Below, piece by piece: positions 26,676 through 35,038 of a stretch of 64,000 bases of DNA. The stretch is from Nitrospirota bacterium (GTDB lineage: Bacteria; Nitrospirota; Thermodesulfovibrionia; Thermodesulfovibrionales; UBA1546), in the NCBI GenBank assembly GCA_016195565.1, contig JACPZK010000006.1, forward strand, positions 236,002 through 300,001, given 5' to 3'. The notes below the pieces were generated by a model. The model made no database searches, was not told where the DNA came from, and was given only the letters and a program-made list of their open reading frames with translations. Position 1 is the stretch's first letter. Each line of letters begins with the position of its first letter. Both the position numbers and the translations under genes were made by a program.

Positions 26676-26705
26676 ATTATATGGTGAACGATAGTTCACT
26701 GTCAA
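26676..26705 (-). promoter_or_regulatory. Predicted promoter of the LexA-type gene
   Basis: Minus-strand TTGACA (26700-26705), 18-base spacer, TATAAT (26676-26681). Only 6 bases separate the -10 box from the ATG at 26669, so the transcript may start at or near the start codon. Confidence 0.75.
26684..26699 (-). promoter_or_regulatory. LexA-type operator
   Basis: GTGAACTATCGTTCAC, an inverted repeat with the GAAC-N4-GTTC core of Gram-positive-style LexA boxes. It fills the spacer between -35 and -10, so binding would block polymerase and autoregulate the gene. Confidence 0.75.
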
Positions 26706-26792
26706 GAGAATTCTTAAAACCAAACCGCCCCATCCTGCGTATTTCACAATATATAATCGCCAGTCTCATTTTTTGGTAAGATATACCTGAAC

Positions 26793-27989
26793 ATGAAAAA
26801 CATCAGAAAAATAGTCCTTGGAAACAAAATCAACTCAAAGGTATTCTCCCTTGGCAGAGAGGCCTATATAGTCGGAGGGTATCTGAGGGATATCCTCATT
26901 GGGAAAAAATCAAGGGACCTTGATTATGTCGTCAGAGGAGACATAAGGCAATTTGCCGGACTCGTTTATGCCGCTCTTGGGCTGACACCAGGGAAGGGAA
27001 CAACCGTTGAACTCAAGAAAGAACAAATGATAAGGATTGTTCTCAAAAATGGGATTACGCTTGATTTTACAGAACTGAAAGACAGTATTAGAGATAACCT
27101 CAGCGGCAGGGATTTCACAATGAACGCTATTGCATGGTCGCCTGAGACAGGGCTCATCGATCCGTTTAACGGTATAAAAGACATCGCAAAGCACAGGATT
27201 AAAGCTATATCAATAGATAATTTCAAGAACGACCCGTTAAGGCTGCTCAGGGCTTATCGCTTTGTTTCAGAACTTGGCTGGAAAGCAGAGCCGGAGACAA
27301 GAAAAATGGTAAGGCATCTGAGAAAAGAAATCAGAAAATCTGCTCCTGAAAGGATTACGCTTGAGTTTTTTAAGCTCCTTAATTTCAAAAACTTCTATAA
27401 TGCCCTGAAAACAGCATCGGATGACGGGCTGCTTGAATGTTTCCTGTCCATCCCACGCAAAAGACTGTTTGAGAATATCAGGACTATTCCTTCCCTTGAA
27501 TTGTGCATTAAAAAACTTCCCTTAAACTTCAAACGAAATATTGAAAAACCTTTTTCTCAGGAACTAACGCTTCACGGGCTTCTCCGGCTTGAGCAGGTTC
27601 TTTACAGTTCAGCATTGAACAAAAACAGACTGCGATTAAGCAGGATTATATTCGAGAGGCTCAAGATGGTTCATGAGCTTCTATCTAAATCAGAAAAACA
27701 GGACATATTTTCTCAGGAAAATCTTTTTAACACTTTCTTTAAAGCAAAAGATTCTGCCTTTGACCTTCTCATACTCTCAGGAAATGTAAAACTTCTTAGT
27801 CAATTAGAGAGATTTAAAAAGATATGGAAAAGAAGCCTTCTCGCTTCAGAGGAGATTATGGAGATAACAGGGCTTAAAGGAGGGGTAAAGCTCGGAAAGC
27901 TCATTTACGGATTGAAAAAGATGCAGTTTGAAGGTAAGCTTAAGACGAAAAAAGAGGCAGAGAAATGGCTAAAAAGTATTTCTCCATAG
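26793..27989 (+). CDS. tRNA nucleotidyltransferase / poly(A) polymerase family protein
   Basis: 398 residues. The class-II nucleotidyltransferase head has VGGYLRDILIG and the catalytic RDLDYVV, followed by GRDFTMNAIAW and NDPLRLLRAYRF, the conserved motifs of CCA-adding enzymes and bacterial poly(A) polymerases. The C-terminal half is helical and lacks an HD domain. It adds CCA or A to tRNA 3' ends; which one cannot be decided from sequence alone. The tRNA-Leu in this window already encodes CCA, so a repair or A-adding role is possible. It is divergent from the LexA-type gene. Confidence 0.88.
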   Translation: MKNIRKIVLGNKINSKVFSLGREAYIVGGYLRDILIGKKSRDLDYVVRGDIRQFAGLVYAALGLTPGKGTTVELKKEQMIRIVLKNGITLDFTELKDSIRDNLSGRDFTMNAIAWSPETGLIDPFNGIKDIAKHRIKAISIDNFKNDPLRLLRAYRFVSELGWKAEPETRKMVRHLRKEIRKSAPERITLEFFKLLNFKNFYNALKTASDDGLLECFLSIPRKRLFENIRTIPSLELCIKKLPLNFKRNIEKPFSQELTLHGLLRLEQVLYSSALNKNRLRLSRIIFERLKMVHELLSKSEKQDIFSQENLFNTFFKAKDSAFDLLILSGNVKLLSQLERFKKIWKRSLLASEEIMEITGLKGGVKLGKLIYGLKKMQFEGKLKTKKEAEKWLKSISP

Positions 27990-27991
27990 AT

Positions 27992-28489
27992 TTACAAAAT
28001 ATCCTTTATTGATTTTACAGGCGAATAAAATCCATTCGCAATCATCCGATTTAATATCACATCCACCTCATGGCCGCTTAAAGCTTTCTTTTTAACTGCC
28101 TTTATAATAATGCCTATTGTTCCTGTCAGTTTCACTCCCAGTAAATCTGCCTCTCTCCTCGCCGCCCTGTCATCACAGGCAAATACATAACCCCTTGTCT
28201 TTGCCGCAGCAATGCTGGACGCCTCGCCGAAGCCGAGAGATACGGAAAGCGTCTCGAACAAAGCCTTTTCTTTTTCGCCTTTTAATGCTATCTCTTTAAG
28301 CCAGCCCTCTTTTATGGCTTCGTTAACTCTCACAAGTTTATTATGGCCGCCGAGTATTCCCCTCAGATTTTCAGCCATCACAAAATTAGTTGCATACGAA
28401 GAATTTACATAGAGTTTTTTGATGACATGGAAAGAATCTGACAACGCAAAATTGCTTAACACACAGCAATCAAATAAAATCTCAGGCAT
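27992..28489 (-). CDS. PIN-domain (DUF3368-like) toxin
   Basis: 165 residues. A PIN-like nuclease pattern is visible: Asp7 in LFDCCVLSNF, Glu in MAENLRG, and the acidic cluster in FACDDRAARREADLLG followed by GTIGII, the hallmark of DUF3368. PIN toxins cleave RNA. Its start overlaps the upstream antitoxin-like gene by 8 bases, the usual toxin-antitoxin layout. The 3' end faces the convergent nucleotidyltransferase gene with 2 bases between them. Confidence 0.8.
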   Translation of the reverse strand: MPEILFDCCVLSNFALSDSFHVIKKLYVNSSYATNFVMAENLRGILGGHNKLVRVNEAIKEGWLKEIALKGEKEKALFETLSVSLGFGEASSIAAAKTRGYVFACDDRAARREADLLGVKLTGTIGIIIKAVKKKALSGHEVDVILNRMIANGFYSPVKSIKDIL

Positions 28490-28790
28490 TTAAGGCATCC
28501 TGCAAAACCTCAGATGGTTTTTGCGTCATGATGCGTATCCCCTGCTTCTTCAAATAGAGTCTCGCGCTCACAACATCAACGCCCAGCACTTCAGATAGTT
28601 TGCCAAGGCTTATCAGCCCCTCTTTATATGATTCAATTGCAATCGACTTTCTATGCTGAAGAGCATCTTTCCCGTAAGTAACATCAAGTGCTTCTCTTAC
28701 AAGACCGCCAAGAGTGCCCTCTCCCCTCTTCGCATATGACTTAAGCTTCTTGTGCTGCTCATCAGTAAGCATTATATTGGTCCTTTTCAT
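28482..28790 (-). CDS. Ribbon-helix-helix antitoxin
   Basis: 102 residues. The first 35 residues (RTNIMLTDEQHKKLKSYAKR) look like a ribbon-helix-helix DNA-binding segment. The following part (SYKEGLISLGKLSEVLGVDV) resembles the helix-turn-helix of UPF0175-type antitoxins paired with DUF3368 toxins. It should neutralise the overlapping PIN protein and repress the operon. A tandem 10-bp repeat immediately upstream (28800-28821) is a likely operator. Confidence 0.8.
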   Translation of the reverse strand: MKRTNIMLTDEQHKKLKSYAKRGEGTLGGLVREALDVTYGKDALQHRKSIAIESYKEGLISLGKLSEVLGVDVVSARLYLKKQGIRIMTQKPSEVLQDALNA

Positions 28791-28799
28791 TTTGCCTCC

Positions 28800-28821
28800 A
28801 TATGTGTAACTATATGTGTAA
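28800..28821 (-). promoter_or_regulatory. Candidate operator of the PIN toxin-antitoxin operon
   Basis: Two direct copies of ATATGTGTAA (plus strand, 28800-28809 and 28812-28821), spaced 12 bases apart, lie 10 bases upstream of the antitoxin ATG. Tandem sites at about one helical turn suit a ribbon-helix-helix repressor. Confidence 0.55.
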
Positions 28822-28989
28822 TGTTACCATTGCGGGGTATAAGGCGTCAAGAAAGATAACAGCTATGCGTTAATGCGTGAAGGCAAGAGAATTCATCAGA
28901 AAATGCAGGCGATGCGGTTTCTAACTATTAGACTTCCGTGCTATTGTGGTCGGATGGGACAGGCAGAGGGAGTAATAGTTGAAAAAATA

Positions 28990-30207
28990 TTATTCTTCCA
29001 CTTTCTTCTTCTTTACAAGCCTCACATTTGTCTCTTCCACTTCCTCGGCAAACTTCAATAACTGCTTTCTAATTCTACTGTCAAGATTATCCTCCTCAAG
29101 AATCTTTGCAAGCCGTGAGAGATTCAGCCCTGACACTTCTTCCCAAATACCCGCTTTCTTAACATGCTTTTCAAGCTCTTCCCTGCCTTCTTCCCCTGAT
29201 TTGGGGAAGTTCAAGACTTCTTCTTCAGTTATCTTCAAAGCAAAATCGCTCCCTGTTATCCGGCTGACCCCCTCTTTCTTTGCATAGGTAATCGCAGCGT
29301 CTTCTATTAAATCAAGTTGTTCCTGAATAGCCAGTTCATGCTCTCTCAGAGCCTTGATATTAGCCTTAAGGGTTGCATACTTGTTCACCAGAGCCACGCC
29401 TTTTTCTTTCAAATATTTATTCGGAGGTAATTCCTGCACCTTGTATTCATGCTTTTTAGCAGGACAGTATCCATGAAAGTCGCACCAGTCGCAGAGGTTG
29501 CTTTCTTTCGGCTCGAACTTTGTATCTTTCTCTATTGTCTTGATAAGCGAGACGATCTCTTTTTGCAGGTCTTTCAACTGGGCATCTGTCCGCGTTGACA
29601 AGAACTCTTTATCGAATATCAGATAATGCCAGATGAGTTGAACATCCTTTACATCAGGATATTTCTCCTTGATGCCGATGTGATAAAGCGCAAGCTGCCG
29701 GTCGTTGTCGAACTTGTCCTGTGAAGGGAGAGAACCCGATGTCTTGTAATCGTGGATTTCATACATGCCTCTTTCCGGCTGGCTTAATCTGTCTATAAAG
29801 CCCCTGATGGTATAGTTGTCAATCTTGAATGTTATCAACTGCTCTGTTGCCAAAGTCTTCGACTGATTAAAGGGCTGATGCCGCTTGTAGTAATTTGTGA
29901 TAGCTTCTTTGCCGGCATTCCGGTAATGGTCTTTTGTGAACCCCTTTTTTATAACAACCACATTCTCATGCCAGTTCTTGTCCCACTCGTTTTTATAGCA
30001 GCCGAGCAAATCATCAAGACTGTTCAGTTTTGTGAGAATCAGTTCTTTGTATAGTTTTTCGAGCACATCGTGTACCCGGCTTCCAAGAAATGCCTCTATC
30101 CCTTCTTCCGCACCTTCGGGAAGTTCTACCTTGTCAATATATCTCAGCTTATACTGCTGCGGGCAGTTTTCATAGGTAGATAATTTGCTGTTTGAATATA
30201 TAGGCAT
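28990..30207 (-). CDS. PD-(D/E)XK nuclease with iron-sulfur-type cysteines
   Basis: 405 residues. The N-terminus LSTYENCPQQYKLRYI and the core GFIDR...YEIHDYKTS, then RQLALYHIG, are those of RecB/AddB/Cas4-type PD-(D/E)XK nucleases. Cys15 together with CDWCDFHGYC near residue 255 gives four cysteines placed as in the 4Fe-4S nuclease domains of AddB and Cas4. A helical, charged C-terminal part (about 280-405) is extra and unassigned. AGAGGTGAAGA precedes the ATG. It is the third gene of a small operon whose leader matches that of the TPR gene near 36 kb. No helicase or Cas gene is nearby. Confidence 0.87.
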   Translation of the reverse strand: MPIYSNSKLSTYENCPQQYKLRYIDKVELPEGAEEGIEAFLGSRVHDVLEKLYKELILTKLNSLDDLLGCYKNEWDKNWHENVVVIKKGFTKDHYRNAGKEAITNYYKRHQPFNQSKTLATEQLITFKIDNYTIRGFIDRLSQPERGMYEIHDYKTSGSLPSQDKFDNDRQLALYHIGIKEKYPDVKDVQLIWHYLIFDKEFLSTRTDAQLKDLQKEIVSLIKTIEKDTKFEPKESNLCDWCDFHGYCPAKKHEYKVQELPPNKYLKEKGVALVNKYATLKANIKALREHELAIQEQLDLIEDAAITYAKKEGVSRITGSDFALKITEEEVLNFPKSGEEGREELEKHVKKAGIWEEVSGLNLSRLAKILEEDNLDSRIRKQLLKFAEEVEETNVRLVKKKKVEE

Positions 30208-30297
30208 TCTTCACCTCTGTAATTTAAACTGTTCAGATTGCATTAGTAAAATAGCATTTCCTTCAATTTTTGCTCAAGAATTTTCTTTTTTATCAGT

Positions 30298-30720
30298 TTA
30301 CGATAATTTAGCGCTATTGATTCTAAAAACTTCTCTAATTTCTTCTTCTGAAAAATCGGGACATAACGGATAATACAGCGGTTCGTGAATTGTGATAAGG
30401 GATTCAGCAGTAATAATAGTATAGCTGCCTTTGACAGTAAAGATCGAATCAACAGTAAGATCTCTAAGTATTTTGTCCCTTTCTTCCGGGGTGGAGGGTG
30501 TAAAAGCCAATTCGACTTCAAAAACACCACCAATACTGTCTATCCCCCAGCATTCTATACAAATCTGGAACGAGTTATCCGGATGAACAAAGCTTTCTAC
30601 CTGATTGATCTTAACAATTGTACGCAATTCATATTCGTGGCAGAACAAATAATGTGTGCATAACCGGTCTTCTCCCGTTTCCATATTAGTTATTAGTCCT
30701 CTTATAATATTTTCTTTCAC
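30298..30720 (-). CDS. Hypothetical protein
   Basis: 140 residues with a beta-rich look and no recognised family. It has several Cys and His residues (RLCTHYLFCHEYE, ICIECWG) that could bind metal. The start is a GTG at 30720 preceded by AGAGAG; the frame lies 18 bases after the 25-codon small gene and 90 bases before the nuclease gene, on the same strand. It is probably an accessory subunit of the nuclease operon, but this rests on position only. Confidence 0.6.
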   Translation of the reverse strand: MKENIIRGLITNMETGEDRLCTHYLFCHEYELRTIVKINQVESFVHPDNSFQICIECWGIDSIGGVFEVELAFTPSTPEERDKILRDLTVDSIFTVKGSYTIITAESLITIHEPLYYPLCPDFSEEEIREVFRINSAKLS

Positions 30721-30738
30721 ATTCGACTCTCTTTCTAT

Positions 30739-30816
30739 TTACTTATTGGCAGATACTGACTCAATACCATACATCGTTGCGTCTGACAGCATTTTGTTTT
30801 TAACGGTTTTTTTCAT
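30739..30816 (-). CDS. Small ORF heading the nuclease operon
   Basis: 25 codons encoding a short basic-then-neutral peptide (starting MKKTVKNKMLSDATMYG). The ATG has AAGGAGG with 6 bases spacing, a near-ideal ribosome-binding site, and the shared 52-bp leader element ends 28 bases upstream. It could be a real small protein or a translated leader controlling the operon. No homologue is recognised. Confidence 0.5.
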   Translation of the reverse strand: MKKTVKNKMLSDATMYGIESVSANK

Positions 30817-30844
30817 ATAATCCCTCCTTGAATATGGCCTTTAT

Positions 30845-30896
30845 TTTCATGCTTATATTTTAACAGCAGACCTCCCCCATAGCGTGTCCGAGGTTT
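30845..30896 (-). promoter_or_regulatory. Shared leader/promoter element, copy 1
   Basis: 52 bases that match 36065-36116 with five mismatches. On the minus strand it contains GGGGGAGGTCTGCTGTTA followed by an AT-rich TAAAATAT box that could serve as a -10. It ends 28 bases upstream of the small ORF that heads the nuclease operon. Confidence 0.7.
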
Positions 30897-31063
30897 AAAA
30901 AAAAGAATTTTAGCAGATTTTTAGGTGGCGATGATACTTAAGCGATTTAGGGGTGGATGGGACAGGGGGAGGATTTAGTGGAAAATGTACGCGGACTTTT
31001 TTCTCCTAAAAGATGCTGTAAAAATATGGGAAGCGTCCCTCAGCCCAGTTGTTCCTAATTTCG

Positions 31064-32728
31064 TCAAACCCTACACCCATGCCAAATCTTCATCGCCACT
31101 CTAAGTAGCCTTACCCCTCTCTTTTCTATTTCTGCCTTTGTCCATGTATCGTGTTTCGCTATAATCTTTGTCAGCCAGTAAGGACTTTTTTTGTAAACTT
31201 TCTTTTTTTCCTTAAAACCGTGGTTACTCAGTTTGGTATTATATGCGGTGAGCGTAAGATTCCCCATAACATGCAGGTTCTTTTTCAAATCCGATAAGGC
31301 ATCAGAATCCCAATCGTCCATTTCTGCCTGTTGCGGAAACACATGCTCAATCTGAGATTTAGCGATCTGCAATTCTTTATCAGCAGACTTGTATCTTTCT
31401 ATGCTTTCTAAAGCAAATTTGGCTGTTGCAGGTGCAGTGGTGTAAATAGGGGATGAGACAAAGCATGTTTTGAAATGCTCATCTCCATGCCACTTTTCAT
31501 CTCTCAGGATTTTAGCTATGTTTTTACCCTTCTTGTCGATTAGTTTAACTGCAATCATAGCAAAGACCTGGTTTAGATCACGTGACACTTTGCTATTAAA
31601 CGCTCTGCGAACAACGAATGACTCAATGTATCTCATAGCCTGTTCTAATTCCTTGCTAGTTATCTCTTCATTTGCCAGAGAACGATATAAAACCAGCAAG
31701 ACTGGATAGTACGTTGTCATCTTTAGGTCTGCAAGTCTCTGCAACTGTGAACGAAGCTTCTCTCTGTCCTCAAGTTTGGGATTGATAAATTTGCAATATT
31801 TCTCGGCTTCCTTGAAAAGCTTTTTTAATTTATCCTCTACATGACCAGCACAAAAGTAAGAGCGTAACTCCCTGAACAGGTCAGTTGTACTGATATATTT
31901 TCTTTTTTCAACAACCAGAAAAGCCCGAAGAAAGTCCCGCAATGTTTTTTGAAATTCAGCTTTTCTATCCCTTACATTACTGCCAGATATACTTTCCTCT
32001 ATCTTATCCTCTATTGGCCGCCAGTAAGCATTATTTAGCCTCTGTTGTTCCTTACCATTTCTTACAAGGCTTAAAATAAAATTCCGAGCAAGATCAGCCT
32101 GGGTTAACGGAACGCCAGCATAGTTAATTGATTCGAATATGGCATGAGCATCATCATCACCAGTGAGAACAATTTCTACAAATACCATTCTCGTCAATAC
32201 TGTCTTCAGAAACTTACCGAAGTGGCTTCGTTTCTTTCCTTTCGTATTCTCAATATAGTTCTGAATTCCGTCATAGAAAAAGTCATAACCTGCCTTGACT
32301 TGTTTGTGTCGAACTTTCTGAAGTCCTTCGGCATTTTCTAAAAGACGAGCAAATGCATCATGATCATGGAGCGATGGCTTAAATCGTGGATTTCCTTTTA
32401 TCAGAAGACGTTTTTCTATTTCTTTATATTTAGCAGGCGCGTATTCATTGGTCAATTTCCTCAAAACTGTCAAAATAATTGTGAATGTTGCCAAGCGTTG
32501 CTGACCATCAATTATTGTAAAATGACGGTCTCGAGAATCGGGCTTAAAAACCAATGTACCCATAAAATGTCGTTTGCCTGTTCCATCAATAATATTCTTT
32601 ATGTCTTATAGCAACTGCTCAAAGTTAATTTGCTTCCACGCATAGCGTCTTTGAAACGGAGGAACAATAAATACATTCTTATTCCTACAGCCTAAAAGAT
32701 TTTCTATAGTTCGCTCCTCAACCTTCAT
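31064..32728 (-). pseudogene. DUF262/DUF1524 (GmrSD-like) protein with in-frame stop
   Basis: The reading frame runs from an ATG at 32728 to 31064, 555 codons, but codon 41 is TAA (32606-32608). Before it stands VFIVPPFQRRYAWKQINFEQ, the DUF262 N-terminus; after it DIKNIIDG, then TIIDGQQRLATF, the DUF262 signature. The C-terminal part has the DUF1524 HNH-type QIEHVFPQ...NLTLTAYNTKLSN. Such proteins (GmrSD, SspE) are NTP-dependent nucleases that restrict modified or unmodified phage DNA. The stop probably inactivates it; restart at the ATG at 32563 would lose the PPFQRRYAW motif. A sequencing error is the alternative. Confidence 0.85.
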
Positions 32729-32829
32729 TTGTTATCACCCACAAAATATACTATTATCATGAAATCCTTTTTTTAGTCATTAAAATAACATCCGATAAAG
32801 GGAATTAGCAATGAAAGAATGATAACCAA

Positions 32830-32944
32830 TTATTCTTCCATTATATCCCCATTCTCAAGAACTCTCAGCGTAATCCATTCATAATTATCCCTCTCAACAG
32901 TCTTTTATATACTCTGCAGAACGATCCCCTTCATGCCCACACAT
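32830..32944 (-). pseudogene. Small frameshifted ORF after the DUF1016 gene
   Basis: An ATG overlapping the DUF1016 stop (TAATG) opens MCGHEGDRSAEYIK, then stops. Dropping one A from the AAAA run near 32896 lets the frame continue as TVERDNYEWITLRVLENG to a TAA at 32830, about 37 residues in all. The clean continuation suggests a small real gene broken by a 1-base slip, or a sequencing error. Function unknown; the CGH start hints at a metal site. Confidence 0.4.
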
Positions 32945-33984
32945 TATTTTCTCGCCTCTTTCGCCAACTCCGCCTCTATCTCCTCAATCGTGGGCAGATT
33001 CTTTTTCAGCTTAGCGGGTAAAGAGCGCGTAAGCTTTGTCTTCCATTCAGCTACACCAATGGGTTTCCTCATATCGCGCAGGGCATATTCTGCAAGAATT
33101 CTGTCTTTTGTGGCACACAAAATGATGCCGATAGAGGGATTATCTTCAGGCGCTTTTACGAGATCATCAAGGGCTGACAGATAAAAATTTATTTGCCCTG
33201 CATATTCAGGCTTGAATTCTCCGACTTTCAACTCAACCACAACGTAGCAATGCAGTCGCGTATGATAAAAAAGAAGGTCTATATAGAAGTCCTGTCCTGA
33301 TATTTCCATGCGAAACTGTTTACCTACAAAAGCAAAGCCGGCTCCCAGTTCAAGCAGGAATTTTGTGATGTGATTGACAAGTTCCTTTTCAAGAGCGCGT
33401 TCGTGAGTTTCTTTGTCAAGAGTGAGAAAATCAAAGACATAAGGGTCTTTCAGCACTTGATGTGCAAGATCAGATTGTGGCGGCGGGAGAGTTTTTCTGA
33501 AATTGCTGATTGCATTGCCTTGTCTACGGTAAAGATCGCTTTTTATCTGCAGGACAAGAATGTTCCGGGACCAGCCGTTTTTAATAGTTTCACGTATATA
33601 CCATTCTCGTTCAGTAGAGCCTTTAACTTTATCCAGAAGGGTAATATTGTGGTACCACGTAATTTGTGCAAGCACCTCTTGCACAAATGCTTCATCCCGA
33701 TATGCAGCAGCAAAGGCGCGCATATACTTGAGATTGCGAGGCGAGAAGCCCTGCATATCAGGAAATTCCCGTCTAAGGTCGGCTGCAAGGCGGTCAATAA
33801 CTTTCGACCCCCAGTTTTCATTTGCCTGTCTTGTAAGAATTTCCTGCCCGATTTGCCAATAAAGCAGCACCAACTCACGATTCACCGACATGACAGCACG
33901 TACTTGCGATGCGCGTATCCGTTCTTTTAGAGTGGTTAAAAGCTCTGCGTAACCAGTCATATTTGTTGGAATATTTTTATTCAT
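32944..33984 (-). CDS. DUF1016 (YhcG-type) PD-(D/E)XK nuclease
   Basis: 346 residues. The N-terminal DUF1016 helical domain (LVLLYWQIGQEIL, WGSKVIDRLAADLRREFP) is followed by a PD-(D/E)XK-like domain with DFYIDLLFYHTRLHCYVVVE then LKVGEFKPEYAGQ, and a C-terminal basic region. YhcG-type proteins often sit in type I restriction loci and other defence islands; biochemical roles are little known. Start at 33984 has a purine-rich upstream stretch rather than a clean Shine-Dalgarno. It lies between a broken DUF262 gene and a toxin-antitoxin pair. Confidence 0.88.
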   Translation of the reverse strand: MNKNIPTNMTGYAELLTTLKERIRASQVRAVMSVNRELVLLYWQIGQEILTRQANENWGSKVIDRLAADLRREFPDMQGFSPRNLKYMRAFAAAYRDEAFVQEVLAQITWYHNITLLDKVKGSTEREWYIRETIKNGWSRNILVLQIKSDLYRRQGNAISNFRKTLPPPQSDLAHQVLKDPYVFDFLTLDKETHERALEKELVNHITKFLLELGAGFAFVGKQFRMEISGQDFYIDLLFYHTRLHCYVVVELKVGEFKPEYAGQINFYLSALDDLVKAPEDNPSIGIILCATKDRILAEYALRDMRKPIGVAEWKTKLTRSLPAKLKKNLPTIEEIEAELAKEARK

Positions 33985-34012
33985 CCTCTGTCTCTTTCTT
34001 CTTCCCCAACCT

Positions 34013-34062
34013 CACTCAAAATCCGCATAAATCTCGCCGAAATTAATCCCTGCGATATTGGC
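34013..34062 (-). repeat. 50-bp direct repeat flanking HepT-MntA, copy 1
   Basis: Matches 34928-34977 with five mismatches. On the minus strand both copies encode ANIAGINFGEIYADFE followed by a stop, apparently the 3' end of a lost gene. Confidence 0.8.
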
Positions 34063-34081
34063 ATTGAGGCAGACGCTTTCA

Positions 34082-34474
34082 CTATCTATGCGTCATCTGT
34101 CTTCTAAGAAAATACTGCCAGTCGTGGTAATGTTTAAGCGTCTCTGCTTCAAAGAGTATTCTCTTGTTGCTGTCAGTATCAACCAGAATTAATCCGTCGC
34201 TAATTATCTGAAACAAAAAAAGAGGGGAGTCAACATCGTTCAGTGCCGTAATCTGCACCTCCGAGCCTATCTCTTGAGATATTTCAGCCTCAAGATAAAA
34301 TACCGTCCACTGCGGGAGTTTTTTAGCGTCATTCTTGAAATAAACGGCAATGTCCCAATCGCTTCGCTCACCTGCAAGCCCCTTTGCCTGTGAGCCAAAT
34401 AAGTATGCAAACTCTATATTAGGATTTGCTCTGAGTATTTTCCGTATTTTTTTAATCCTGATATCGTTGCTCAT
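34082..34474 (-). CDS. mntA: MntA-like nucleotidyltransferase antitoxin
   Basis: 130 residues. The minimal nucleotidyltransferase motif GSQAKGLAGERSDWDIAV holds Gly27-Ser28 and Asp39/Asp41. In HepT-MntA systems this enzyme adds AMP to the Tyr of the partner's RX4HXY motif and so blocks its RNase activity. It overlaps the upstream HEPN gene by 4 bases. The C-terminal 25 residues are basic and His/Tyr-rich. Confidence 0.88.
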   Translation of the reverse strand: MSNDIRIKKIRKILRANPNIEFAYLFGSQAKGLAGERSDWDIAVYFKNDAKKLPQWTVFYLEAEISQEIGSEVQITALNDVDSPLFLFQIISDGLILVDTDSNKRILFEAETLKHYHDWQYFLRRQMTHR

Positions 34475-34875
34475 AATTTCTCTATATAGCCAATAAATTT
34501 TTTAATGTCGCTTATTCCCGATTTTAAAAACCTTTTCAGGTCTTTGGTTGTATCTATCTGATAGTCATGGGCAAGAAAATTTCTCAGTCCGGCAATATAA
34601 ACAAACTTTTTAGCAAAATCTTTTTGAATGACATTATAATCGCCGAGTTTGTATATGGCATCGCTGTAAGTCGCAGGTTTTGGCAATCCTTTTGTGGTAA
34701 TTACCATATCAGCTATATCAAGGGCTATCTCAGCACAGAGATAAACAGATCGCTCAGTTATTTTCTTTATATCAACAGATATTTCTAACTCTCTAAAAAA
34801 AATTGCCTTGTTTTTCTCTAAATAAAGTACCTCTTCTTTGAGTTTTTCAACTTTCCTGAAAAGCACTTCGTTCAT
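34471..34875 (-). CDS. hepT: HepT-like HEPN RNase toxin
   Basis: 134 residues, all-helical HEPN domain of the DUF86 family. The active-site motif RNFLAHDY gives Arg98, His103 and Tyr105 (RX4HXY). The ATG has AAGAGGAG upstream. It is encoded before its antitoxin, the normal order for HepT-MntA. The two-gene module sits between two 50-bp direct repeats, so it may have inserted as a unit. Confidence 0.88.
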   Translation of the reverse strand: MNEVLFRKVEKLKEEVLYLEKNKAIFFRELEISVDIKKITERSVYLCAEIALDIADMVITTKGLPKPATYSDAIYKLGDYNVIQKDFAKKFVYIAGLRNFLAHDYQIDTTKDLKRFLKSGISDIKKFIGYIEKL

Positions 34876-34927
34876 AGTTTTTATCTCCTCTTAAATCAAT
34901 AACGCTGTGGATATTATATCATTTCTT

Positions 34928-34977
34928 CACTCAAAATCAGCATAAATCTCCCCAAAATTAATGCCTGCAATATTGGC
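34928..34977 (-). repeat. 50-bp direct repeat flanking HepT-MntA, copy 2
   Basis: Second copy, about 90 percent identical to 34013-34062. Its frame extends further upstream (SFRNSYGKANIAG), reaching close to the TPR gene stop, so more of the ancestral gene end is kept here. Confidence 0.8.
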
Positions 34978-35038
34978 CTTGCCATAGGAATTTCTGAATG
35001 ACAGCTTTGCCTCCTTTATCATAAAACAGCTCGCATGC

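Noticed and set aside
30243..30533. 96-codon minus-strand open frame
   Set aside because: Overlaps the better supported 140-residue gene in another frame, and no ribosome-binding site is seen.
31064..33984. A complete type I or type IV restriction system
   Set aside because: Only DUF262/DUF1524 (broken) and DUF1016 are seen; no methyltransferase, specificity subunit or motor is present, so a full system is not supported.
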